From Pseudomonadota bacterium (GTDB lineage Bacteria > Pseudomonadota > Alphaproteobacteria > Rhizobiales > Rhizobiaceae): a DNA stretch of 5,998 nucleotides. Shown in pieces: positions 1 to 5,528 of the stretch. The notes beneath the pieces were generated by a model. It was given only the letters and a program-made list of their open reading frames with translations. It made no database searches and was not told where the DNA came from. The position numbers and the translations under genes were made by a program. The stretch lies in assembly GCA_023387715.1 (NCBI GenBank), contig JAEWHQ010000196.1, positions 1-5,998 of the forward strand, read 5' to 3'. Positions within the stretch are counted from its first letter, which is position 1. Every line of letters starts with the position of its first letter.

Positions 1-83
1 CCTTTGGCAACTGTAAAACTCAAATCTTTGAAAAGTAGTTCACTACGGATGAGGGAAAGGTCTTTAAGGGCGATAAGGGACAT
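1..83 (-). CDS. ATP-binding cassette protein, probably ABC-F family (5' end only)
   Basis: Only the first 27 codons are inside the window; the gene continues past the left edge. Read on the minus strand from the ATG at 83-81, the peptide begins MSLIALKDLSLIRSELLFKD and continues LSFTVAKG. This is the usual opening of an ABC nucleotide-binding domain: an alternating beta strand, a short 'LLFKDLSF' strand and the 'V..G' turn that precedes the Walker A loop. A cytosolic start with no membrane segment, and the 'pLF.dlsf.v..G' pattern, resemble ABC-F proteins (Uup/EttA-like translation factors). An ordinary transporter ATPase cannot be excluded because the Walker A, signature and linker regions lie outside. 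The ribosome-binding site is weak (a GAG about 8 bases upstream). The gene is transcribed away from the nitrilase. Confidence 0.65.
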   Translation of the reverse strand, partial: MSLIALKDLSLIRSELLFKDLSFTVAK

Positions 84-168
84 AGATTAATCTCATTCAG
101 TCAAAAAGGCATAGACAAAACTGCCTGCAAGAAGGCTGACGATGAGACGACAATGCGTTCCTTAGTCA

Positions 169-195
169 GCCCCGCGAAATAATAATTTGCGGGGC
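169..195. repeat. Strong GC-capped inverted repeat (hairpin), not a canonical terminator
   Basis: The arms GCCCCGC (169-175) and GCGGGGC (189-195) pair perfectly. The stem extends inward through AAAT/ATTT if one G (176) is bulged, leaving a short AT loop. Neither side is followed by a T-run, so it is not a standard intrinsic terminator. It sits about 85 bases upstream of the ABC gene start and 325 bases upstream of the nitrilase start. It could be an mRNA leader structure, a protein-binding palindrome or the relic of a terminator. Confidence 0.55.
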
Positions 196-509
196 AAAGA
201 CAGGGCCACGGGTATGATGTTGGACACGTTGATGCAACACCAACTTCCCCTTTCGTTTGAATACGCGAAAAAACTAAATCATCTTGTCAGGAATAACAAT
301 GAGAAAATGTGCAATTTTTATCCAGAATGAGTGCAGGTTTTTCATGATCCGCTAAATGCAGCTTGATGGTTAGAAGATATTGATTGTTTCAAGTGTTGCG
401 GGCCTCGCTGAATTATCGGTCAATTGCTGAGAGGCGGTGGCGATATTATCGTCTTGCAAAACAATGAATGCTCTGTTCCACTCGTATGTTAAAGAAGCAC
501 CAATGCGTC

Positions 510-515
510 AGGAGG
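510..515 (+). promoter_or_regulatory. Shine-Dalgarno site of the nitrilase gene
   Basis: AGGAGG lies 5 bases before the ATG at 521. It decides the start: the upstream in-frame GTG at 437 would add 28 residues that do not resemble a nitrilase N-terminus, while the peptide from 521 begins directly with the first beta strand of the fold. Confidence 0.8.
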
Positions 516-520
516 AAGCT

Positions 521-1486
521 ATGAGTGCGTGTCGGGTGGCAGTGGTACAAGCGGGAACAAGTCTTTTTGATACTCCCAAAACACTGGAGCGGATGGAGGC
601 TCTATGTGTTGAGGCCGCAGGTCAGGGGGTGGAGCTGGCGGTTTTTCCTGAGGCTTATGTCGGTGGCTATCCGAAGGGGCTGGATTTTGGTGCACGTATG
701 GGCACGCGCAGTGCGGAAGGGCGCGAAGATTATTTGCGCTATTGGCAGGCTGCAATTGATGTGCCGGGGCCTGAATGTAAGGCGATTGGTTCTTTTGCAG
801 CCAAAATGAAGTCCCATTTGGTCACCGGTGTGATTGAGCGTGATGGTGCTACCCTTTATTGCGCAGTCCTCTTCTTCGGACCTGACGGCAGTTTGTTGGG
901 CAAACACCGCAAGCTGATGCCAACAGCCAGCGAAAGGCTGGTTTGGGGGCAGGGGGATGGTTCAACCATTCCGGTTTTCGATACGCATATCGGCAAAATG
1001 GGTGCGGCGGTTTGCTGGAAAAATTATATGCCGAATTTGCGCCAGACCATGTATGCCAAAGGCATTAATCTCTGGTGTGCGCCAACCGTTGATGAGCGCG
1101 AAATATGGCAATCCTCAATGCGCCATATAGCCTATGAGGGGCGCACTTTCGTGCTTAGCGCTTGCCAGTATTTTACCCGTGGCGATGCGCCTGCAAATTA
1201 CGATATCGCAAGCGATAATGATCCGGCACGCGAACTTATTCGTGGTGGTAGTGTGATTGTGAGCCCGATGGGTGAGGTCATTGCCGGTCCTGTTTATGGG
1301 CGCGAAGCAATTATAACGGCTGACATTGACCTCATGGATACAATCCGCGGTAAATATGATCTCGATGTGGTTGGCCATTACGCACGTCCTGACGTTTTCA
1401 CATTGCAGGTCAATGAAGCCGAGAAAAAGCCGGTTGAATTTTTTGACGATAGCGAAATGCTGATCTGCGATGAGGATGAGGCTTAG
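521..1486 (+). CDS. Nitrilase (carbon-nitrogen hydrolase, branch 1)
   Basis: The protein has 321 residues, within the usual length of bacterial nitrilases, which hydrolyse organic nitriles to carboxylic acid plus ammonia in the cytosol and commonly assemble into spirals. The nitrilase domain covers about residues 5-280. The catalytic set is visible: Glu44 in FPEAYVGGYP, Lys131 in HRKLMPT, the second glutamate Glu138 in SERLVWGQGDGS, and the nucleophile Cys165 in AVCWKNYMP. The C-terminal GHYARPDVF motif (about residues 293-301) is characteristic of true nitrilases rather than amidases or cyanide hydratases. One oddity is that the residue two after the cysteine is Lys167, where nitrilases almost always have Glu (CWEN). 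The gene stands alone, and no aldoxime dehydratase, regulator or amidase is visible beside it. The natural substrate cannot be told from sequence; aliphatic or arylaceto-nitriles are both possible. The start at 521 is chosen from its strong AGGAGG. Confidence 0.92.
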   Translation: MSACRVAVVQAGTSLFDTPKTLERMEALCVEAAGQGVELAVFPEAYVGGYPKGLDFGARMGTRSAEGREDYLRYWQAAIDVPGPECKAIGSFAAKMKSHLVTGVIERDGATLYCAVLFFGPDGSLLGKHRKLMPTASERLVWGQGDGSTIPVFDTHIGKMGAAVCWKNYMPNLRQTMYAKGINLWCAPTVDEREIWQSSMRHIAYEGRTFVLSACQYFTRGDAPANYDIASDNDPARELIRGGSVIVSPMGEVIAGPVYGREAIITADIDLMDTIRGKYDLDVVGHYARPDVFTLQVNEAEKKPVEFFDDSEMLICDEDEA

Positions 1487-1496
1487 CATCTAAGAT

Positions 1497-1532
1497 AAAA
1501 AGGCGGATCTATGGGAATGGATCTGCCTTTTT
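1497..1532. terminator. Bidirectional intrinsic terminator between nitrilase and wzt
   Basis: Left arm AAAAAGGCGGATC (1497-1509) pairs with GATCTGCCTTTTT (1520-1532) through 13 base pairs including one G-U, with a 10-base loop. The T-run serves transcripts from the nitrilase, and the A-run becomes a T-run for transcripts arriving from wzt on the minus strand. It fills most of the 57-base convergent gap. Confidence 0.85.
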
Positions 1533-1543
1533 GGGTTATTAGC

Positions 1544-2287
1544 TTAGCCACCAAAATAGAGAGGTAATACCTCTTCAGGTGTGCCATCCATTTTTAATTG
1601 TCCGTGTTCCAGCCAAAAGACACGATTGCATGTGCGTTCGATCAGTTCACGTGAATGGGTTGCAAGCACTAAAATATTGGTAGCCTGAACCAGCTCGTTC
1701 AGCCGATGCTCGGCCTTTTTCTGGAACCCCTCATCTCCTACTGACAACCATTCATCCATAAGTAAAATTTCCGGCCGCATGATTGTGGAAACAGCAAAGG
1801 CGAGCCGCAAATGCATACCTGTGGAGTAAGTCCGAAGCGGCATATCAATGAAATCACCAAGCTCGGTAAACTCAATAATTTCATTCATTTGAGCGGTTAA
1901 ATCCTGCTTGGAAATACCAAGTAATGCACCGCGTATATAGAGATTTTGTCTGCCAGTCGCTTCTGGATCAATGCCAAGGGAAATATCGATCAGTGAGCCG
2001 GTTTCACCTTGTAAAACAGCAGTGCCGCGGGTGGGGGAATAAACACCGCTTAAGAGCCTTAACATGGTACTTTTTCCGGCTCCATTATGGCCGATTAAAG
2101 CGACACGATCACCGTCTTTAAGTTCAAAACTGATATTGTCCAAAACGCGCACACTGACGCGGCCTTGCACATCTTGTGAAATCTTGCCGCCTGTTGCGGC
2201 CTGGATCAGACGATTTTTTAAGGAGCGGCTGCCTGCATTAAAAATTGGAATATCTATCGAGACGTCTTTGACCAAAATATGAGCCAT
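1544..2287 (-). CDS. wzt: Polysaccharide ABC exporter, ATP-binding subunit (Wzt-like)
   Basis: This is a 247-residue nucleotide-binding subunit that would power export of a lipid-linked glycan (O-antigen or capsule-like polymer) across the inner membrane with the permease encoded just upstream. Visible motifs are Walker A GHNGAGKST (66-74), signature YSTGMHLRLAF (154-164, the S-x-G-M variant typical of Wzt/KpsT/TagH rather than LSGGQ), Walker B ILLMDE (174-179, catalytic Glu179), D-loop WLSVGDEGFQKK (180-191) and switch His211. The N-terminus, with its long insert before the first core strand (about residues 16-45), also fits Wzt. It ends soon after the ATPase core, so it lacks the extra C-terminal carbohydrate-binding domain of E. 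coli O8/O9a Wzt and resembles the short Brucella type. The start at 2287 is chosen because AGGAG (2295-2299) lies 7 bases upstream; an in-frame ATG farther out at 2365 would overlap wzm by 68 bases. The close spacing and shared stop/SD bases indicate coupled translation. Confidence 0.93.
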   Translation of the reverse strand: MAHILVKDVSIDIPIFNAGSRSLKNRLIQAATGGKISQDVQGRVSVRVLDNISFELKDGDRVALIGHNGAGKSTMLRLLSGVYSPTRGTAVLQGETGSLIDISLGIDPEATGRQNLYIRGALLGISKQDLTAQMNEIIEFTELGDFIDMPLRTYSTGMHLRLAFAVSTIMRPEILLMDEWLSVGDEGFQKKAEHRLNELVQATNILVLATHSRELIERTCNRVFWLEHGQLKMDGTPEEVLPLYFGG

Positions 2288-2294
2288 GAGCCTG

Positions 2295-2299
2295 CTCCT
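2295..2299 (-). promoter_or_regulatory. Shine-Dalgarno of wzt overlapping the wzm stop codon
   Basis: On the minus strand AGGAG begins inside the TAG stop of wzm (2300-2298) and lies 7 bases before the wzt ATG. The arrangement suggests that ribosomes finishing wzm re-initiate on wzt, which would help keep permease and ATPase in step. It also supports 2287 rather than 2365 as the wzt start. Confidence 0.75.
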
Positions 2300-3098
2300 A
2301 TAGCCAGTAAGCAATGCGGTGGCGGAATTTGCCATAAAACCCGATAGCAACTGCCCATCCGGCAAGCGCCATAAAACAGGCCGCCAACCAGTTTGCGTTA
2401 CTTGGAAATTGCCCTAATAAGGGTGCACGCACGACTTCTAAAAGATGATAAATAGGATTCAGCGTTAACAGATATTTACCGATATGATCGGGTAAACGCT
2501 CCGGCATCCACATGATGGGTGATATGTAAAATAAAACCTGCAAGATACTGGCAACGATTTGGATCAGGTCACGGTAGCGTGTGCAAATGACCGCAAGTAT
2601 CAGCATGATCCATGCCAAATTGAGACACACTAGAATAAACCCCGGGATTGCGAGGAGCGCGTTCCAGTAAAAGGGAGCGCCAACAATAAGAAATACAATT
2701 GGTACAATAACAATATTATGAGCAAAGATAATGATATTGCGCCAAAGTGAACGTAAAACATGGGTGAAAAGCGGTATTGGCAATTGTTTGATAATACCGT
2801 CAGATGCAATGAAGCCCGTACAGCCTTCGGAAAGGCTGGTCATAATAAAGCTCCAGAGAATAATTCCGATAGTGAGGAACGGTAGAAATTCTTTAAGAGG
2901 GGTTTGAAAAAGCTGGCTGAATACAATGCCGATAGCACAAATCATGACTGCCATGCTGAGTGTCAGCCAGAAGGGGCCAAGTGATGAGCGCATATATCTT
3001 TGTTTGACATCATGCCAGCCGAGCAGTGTGGCTAAATCAATTTTTCGAAATGCTTTCAAAATATCATTACATGCAATTTTACGGGCGTTATCTGCCAC
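2298..3098 (-). CDS. wzm: Polysaccharide ABC exporter, ABC-2 type permease (Wzm-like)
   Basis: This 266-residue integral membrane subunit would form the glycan translocation channel with Wzt in the inner membrane. After a cytosolic amphipathic N-terminus (about 1-42), I see the family hallmark DVKQRYMRSSLGPFW (30-44). Six hydrophobic segments follow at about 44-64, 71-90, 119-140, 146-172, 178-198 and 236-256. The re-entrant and loop signatures TRYRDL (173-178) and the C-terminal NPIYHLLEVVRAPLLG (214-229) are both conserved in Wzm/KpsM/TagG-type ABC-2 transporters. The start is a GTG at 3098 with GGAGG 5 bases upstream, and no ATG alternative is as good. It is the first gene of a two-gene operon with wzt. 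No glycosyltransferase or sugar-nucleotide gene is visible in the window, so the exported polymer is unknown; O-antigen or a capsular or other surface glycan are possible. Confidence 0.93.
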   Translation of the reverse strand: MADNARKIACNDILKAFRKIDLATLLGWHDVKQRYMRSSLGPFWLTLSMAVMICAIGIVFSQLFQTPLKEFLPFLTIGIILWSFIMTSLSEGCTGFIASDGIIKQLPIPLFTHVLRSLWRNIIIFAHNIVIVPIVFLIVGAPFYWNALLAIPGFILVCLNLAWIMLILAVICTRYRDLIQIVASILQVLFYISPIMWMPERLPDHIGKYLLTLNPIYHLLEVVRAPLLGQFPSNANWLAACFMALAGWAVAIGFYGKFRHRIAYWL

Positions 3099-3103
3099 AA
3101 AAG

Positions 3104-3108
3104 CCTCC
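3104..3108 (-). promoter_or_regulatory. Shine-Dalgarno of wzm deciding a GTG start
   Basis: GGAGG on the minus strand lies 5 bases before the GTG at 3098-3096. This supports GTG initiation for the permease. Confidence 0.75.
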
Positions 3109-3141
3109 GTAGAAAAATAAATGCCAGTCAGAAACCCTGAT

Positions 3142-3173
3142 TAAGATTGGTAAAATCTTATGACTTCGTCATA
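3142..3173 (-). repeat. Two abutting inverted repeats in the wzm leader
   Basis: TAAGATT (3142-3148) pairs with AATCTTA (3154-3160) around a 5-base loop. Immediately next to it, TATGAC (3159-3164) pairs with GTCATA (3168-3173) around a 3-base loop. Both would lie in the 5' leader of wzm mRNA, downstream of the candidate -10 box. The stems are short and AT-rich, so function is uncertain. Confidence 0.4.
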
Positions 3174-3364
3174 TTCGGCACCATTATAAAGGGCGATTAT
3201 GTCAGTGAGTTTTCAGTGGCGTCATTAAATTGTAAAAATAATGAATTATAGAATTTTTATTCTTAAGTAGCTGAATTAAAAGGGTAAAATATGAATAATT
3301 ATAAATTGTATAATGATTTTCTGGCGGATATTAACACCTGTTGCCCATAAAAATCCATAGTATT

Positions 3365-3383
3365 ATATTGGCTTTGCCAATAT
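3365..3383 (+). repeat. Perfect 8-bp hairpin upstream of the DMT permease
   Basis: ATATTGGC (3365-3372) pairs with GCCAATAT (3376-3383) around a TTT loop, 66 bases before the preferred permease start. It has no downstream T-run of terminator quality. It may be an operator palindrome or a leader hairpin. Confidence 0.45.
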
Positions 3384-3449
3384 GGGCGTTTTAGCTTACA
3401 TAAAATAAACGCTGACATGGCAGGCATGTGCGTTTTTAGGCATATCATT

Positions 3450-4376
3450 ATGGTTTACGGAATTCTTCTCGCGTTTGCATCTTACGCAGCATACGCCGTC
3501 AGCGATGCGTGCGTTAAGTTCATTGACGGCTCATTGTCACCTTATCAAATTGCTTCGCTGGGCGCAGTTTTTGGCCTGTGCGGCGTCCCCTTTATGAAGG
3601 GTGCCAATGATAAGTGGCTGGACATGTTCCGCACGTCAAACCGTCCGATCTGGCTCTTGCGCATAGTCAGCTCGGCAACGGGCACTATTGGTAGTGTGGC
3701 GGCATTTACTTACTTGTCGATGGCGGAAGCATTCGCGCTGATTTTCTTGCTGCCCGCTTTTGTAACCATTTTGTCGGTTGTATTCTTGGGCGAAAAAGTG
3801 GGCTGGCGGCGCTGGTCTGCGGTGGTTATCGGTTTTATCGGTGTGTTGATTATCCTGCGCCCTGGTTTCCGTGAGTTGTCACTTGGTCATTTAGGTGCTT
3901 TGGTTGCCGGTATGGGCGGTGCGATCGGGATTATTATCTACCGCGTTATGGGCACACGGGAAAAACGTATTTCGCTTTATACCAGCGGATTGCTTGGGCC
4001 GATTGTCATTGCAGGCTTTTTGGCAGCACCTAATTATCAGGCACCAGATACGCTTCAATGGGTTTATCTTGCTGGCTATGGTTTGCTGGCAGCGCTTGGT
4101 AATGTGTTGCTGATGTTGGCTGCTTTCCGTGCGCCAGCTAGTGCAATCGCCTCGCCGCAATATAGCCAGATGATCTGGGCGCTTTTATTCGGTTATTTTG
4201 TCTTCCATGATCGTGTTGATATGCCGATGGTTTTCGGTACGGTTCTGATTATTATTTCCGGCTTTTTCACCTTTGTACGCGAGCGTCAGCGCGGCGTTTC
4301 TGAGCCGCCCGCAGTGGTGCCAGCCGATGGTGCACCGGTTTTGAACACAGAATTGACCGATATTCAGAAAAACTGA
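3450..4376 (+). CDS. DMT superfamily permease, EamA family
   Basis: This is an inner-membrane protein of 308 residues with about ten transmembrane helices arranged as two EamA repeats, as in drug/metabolite transporters. Repeat 1 covers about residues 3-137 and ends in the classic FLGEKVGWRRWSAVVIGFIG segment (112-131) plus LRPGF. Repeat 2 covers about 147-277 and ends with the parallel FVFHDRVDMPMVFGTVLIII stretch (250-269). A short polar, probably cytosolic tail of about 30 residues follows. The substrate cannot be assigned; the family exports or imports amino acids, nucleobases and other metabolites. The start is uncertain: in-frame ATGs lie at 3417, 3426 and 3450, all with poor ribosome-binding sites. 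I prefer 3450 because the protein then opens, as relatives do, directly with the first membrane helix (MVYGILLAFASYAAYAVSDA). The gene stands alone, with its own terminator downstream. Confidence 0.88.
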   Translation: MVYGILLAFASYAAYAVSDACVKFIDGSLSPYQIASLGAVFGLCGVPFMKGANDKWLDMFRTSNRPIWLLRIVSSATGTIGSVAAFTYLSMAEAFALIFLLPAFVTILSVVFLGEKVGWRRWSAVVIGFIGVLIILRPGFRELSLGHLGALVAGMGGAIGIIIYRVMGTREKRISLYTSGLLGPIVIAGFLAAPNYQAPDTLQWVYLAGYGLLAALGNVLLMLAAFRAPASAIASPQYSQMIWALLFGYFVFHDRVDMPMVFGTVLIIISGFFTFVRERQRGVSEPPAVVPADGAPVLNTELTDIQKN

Positions 4377-4400
4377 GCTGGCTTGAAAGCTCGTCATATT

Positions 4401-4433
4401 TGCCCGTTTCTCTTAGAGGAGCGGGCATTATTA
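4401..4433 (+). terminator. Intrinsic terminator after the DMT permease
   Basis: Left arm TGCCCGTTTCTC (4401-4412) pairs with GAGGAGCGGGCA (4416-4427) in a 12-bp stem with two G-U pairs and a 3-base loop, followed by TTATTA. The U-run is imperfect, but the position 24 bases after the stop and the stem strength fit a terminator. It separates the permease from rsfS. Confidence 0.75.
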
Positions 4434-4552
4434 TCTGTGCTATTTCCCGTGCTTTTGCTTGGTAAATATGTTATATGTCACAAAACTGATATGAGATTCT
4501 GCCACATTTTAGCAGTACGGCGTGTATGAGCCGTATTTGCGTTGTTCTTAAC

Positions 4553-4558
4553 GGAAGG
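4553..4558 (+). promoter_or_regulatory. Candidate Shine-Dalgarno of rsfS, 7 bases before a CTG
   Basis: GGAAGG is the best ribosome-binding site in front of rsfS. It is placed for initiation at the in-frame CTG at 4566, not at the TTG (4542), GTG (4590) or ATG (4618). Confidence 0.45.
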
Positions 4559-4565
4559 CAAGACA

Positions 4566-4988
4566 CTGAGAACAGCTACTGATAAGAAAGTGAAAACCAC
4601 ACTTTCAACAGCCGCAATGGACGATGCCAAGCGCGTCTTAGAGGCTTTCGAACTCGCACTCGCCACTTTGGATGATTCCAAGGCTGAGGACATTATCCCG
4701 ATTGATATGCGTGGAAAATCTGCACTGGGCGATTATATGATTATCGCATCAGGGCGTTCGCACCGCCATGTGGCGGCTGCGGCTGACCATTTGTTGCGTG
4801 CTCTGCGTGAAGCAGGCTACCGCGATATTAAAGTGGAAGGCCTTGAAGGCGGCGACTGGGTGTTGATTGATACCGGCGATATTATCGTTCATATCTTCCG
4901 CCCTGAAATCCGCGAATTTTATAATCTGGAAAAAATCTGGGTTGATGCAGACAAACAAGATCTGCGCAAAACAGAAACAGTCCATTAA
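4566..4988 (+). CDS. rsfS: Ribosome silencing factor RsfS (Iojap/DUF143 family)
   Basis: RsfS binds protein uL14 on the 50S subunit and blocks joining of the 30S subunit, damping translation in stationary phase or starvation. The family core is clear: the AEDIIPIDMRGKSALGDYM stretch leading into IASGRSHRHV, a helix with DHLLRALREAG, then GLEGGDWVLIDTGDIIVHIF followed by RPEIREFYNLEKIW near the end. The length from the CTG at 4566 is 140 residues. From the ATG at 4618 it would be 123, closer to the usual 105-125. The start is unresolved: CTG 4566 has the only good Shine-Dalgarno (GGAAGG), TTG 4542 and GTG 4590 are possible, and the first ATG has a poor site. The 17-residue basic N-terminal stretch is outside the conserved domain. 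The next gene is rlmH, 57 bases on and also ribosome-linked. In many relatives nadD lies directly upstream; here a terminated permease gene does. Confidence 0.93.
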   Translation: MRTATDKKVKTTLSTAAMDDAKRVLEAFELALATLDDSKAEDIIPIDMRGKSALGDYMIIASGRSHRHVAAAADHLLRALREAGYRDIKVEGLEGGDWVLIDTGDIIVHIFRPEIREFYNLEKIWVDADKQDLRKTETVH

Positions 4989-4994
4989 TGAAAT

Positions 4995-5033
4995 TTTGCC
5001 CTTTCGCTCCACCGGAAGGGCAAATTACTTTTT
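4995..5033 (+). terminator. Terminator-like hairpin between rsfS and rlmH
   Basis: TTTGCCCTTTCG (4995-5006) pairs with CGGAAGGGCAAA (5013-5024) in a 12-bp stem with one G-U and a 6-base loop, followed by TTACTTTTT (5025-5033). It lies just after the rsfS stop and only 13 bases before the rlmH ATG. It could end most rsfS transcripts or act as an attenuator giving partial read-through into rlmH. Confidence 0.7.
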
Positions 5034-5045
5034 GCGAATAAATCC

Positions 5046-5528
5046 ATGCGTATTACAGTTTTTGCCGTCGGACGAATGAAAGCCGGACCGGAACGTGAAT
5101 TGGCTGACCGTTATTTTGACCGGTTTTCCAAGGCAGGCAATCCGCTGGGCTTTGATTTTCAAGGTGTGAGCGAAATCACGGAAAGCCGTGCACAGACGGT
5201 GGATTTACGCAAAGCAGAAGAAGCTGCGCGCCTGTTTGAAGCGCTTGATGCCGGTGCAGGGCTTATTCTCTTAGATGAGCGCGGCAAGGCGCTAAACTCT
5301 GAAGACTTTGCCGGACAAATGGGACGCCTGCGTGATGAAGGCAAACGTCAGCTGATTGTGGCCATTGGCGGGCCTGACGGGCATGATCCGCGTTTGCGTC
5401 AAAGGGCGGATTTGGTTCTGGCGCTTGGCTCATTGACATGGCCGCATCAGATCGCCCGTATCTTGGTGGCTGAGCAGCTTTATCGTGCTGCAACTATTCT
5501 TTCCGGACATCCCTATCATCGCTCGTGA
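5046..5528 (+). CDS. rlmH: 23S rRNA (pseudouridine-N3)-methyltransferase RlmH
   Basis: RlmH is a small SPOUT-class enzyme that uses S-adenosylmethionine to methylate N3 of the pseudouridine in helix 69 of 23S rRNA (position 1915 in E. coli), acting on assembled 70S ribosomes as a homodimer. The protein has 160 residues, normal for the family (about 155-160). Motifs seen are the N-terminal strand MRITVFAVGRMKAGPE, LDERGK (76-81), the cofactor knot loop AIGGPDGHDP (106-115), LGSLTWPHQIARILVAEQLYRA (127-148) and the conserved C-terminal HPYHR (155-159). The ATG at 5046 has no clear Shine-Dalgarno, but it gives exactly the expected N-terminus. It follows rsfS, with a terminator-like hairpin in the gap. 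Downstream is the EnvC-like gene, an order common in Hyphomicrobiales. Confidence 0.95.
   Translation: MRITVFAVGRMKAGPERELADRYFDRFSKAGNPLGFDFQGVSEITESRAQTVDLRKAEEAARLFEALDAGAGLILLDERGKALNSEDFAGQMGRLRDEGKRQLIVAIGGPDGHDPRLRQRADLVLALGSLTWPHQIARILVAEQLYRAATILSGHPYHRS

Larger units (their letters stand above)
84..520. other. Divergent intergenic region, about 437 bases, no convincing gene
   Basis: This stretch lies between the minus-strand ABC gene and the plus-strand nitrilase, so it should hold promoters for both, but I could not pick a pair of -35/-10 boxes with good spacing on either strand. It contains one strong hairpin (169-195, listed separately). Short open frames exist on both strands, but none combines a start codon, a ribosome-binding site and a recognisable protein. 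The nitrilase frame is open back to a GTG at 437. The true start is judged to be 521, which leaves 437-520 as leader. Confidence 0.6.
3099..3449. other. AT-rich divergent intergenic region between wzm and the DMT permease
   Basis: No gene is visible in these about 350 bases. The middle (roughly 3220-3320) is extremely AT-rich. Perfect TATAAT hexamers occur on the minus strand at 3183-3188 (for wzm) and on the plus strand at 3309-3314 (for the permease), but neither has a good -35 box at 16-18 bases, so both are only candidates. The wzm-side leader carries adjacent small inverted repeats (3142-3173), and the permease-side leader carries another (3365-3383). If the -10 boxes are real, both mRNAs have long leaders: about 75 bases for wzm and about 130 for the permease. 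Confidence 0.55.

Noticed and set aside
95..165. Possible remnant of a membrane-protein C-terminus on the minus strand (reads RLIVSLLAGSFVYAFLTE then stop)
   Set aside because: The frame is closed by a stop after about 20 codons upstream and has no start codon or homologous context; a short hydrophobic run alone is weak evidence for a pseudogene.
437..520. N-terminal extension of the nitrilase from a GTG at 437
   Set aside because: The ATG at 521 has AGGAGG 5 bases upstream and gives a normal nitrilase N-terminus; the 28 extra residues resemble nothing in the family.
602..907. Open frame on the minus strand inside the nitrilase gene
   Set aside because: It is antisense to a clear nitrilase, has no recognisable protein features and reflects codon bias of the real gene; the same applies to the minus-strand frame at 1115-1489.
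2288..2365. N-terminal extension of Wzt from an ATG at 2365
   Set aside because: It would lie almost wholly inside wzm, and the ATG at 2287 has a well-placed AGGAG and the expected Wzt N-terminus.
3891..4160. Minus-strand and alternative plus-strand frames inside the DMT permease
   Set aside because: They are shadows of the membrane-protein gene with no Shine-Dalgarno site or family motif.
4441..4500. Candidate rsfS promoter (TTGCTT with TATATG nearby)
   Set aside because: The spacing between boxes is about 11 bases, far from 16-18, so it was not called.
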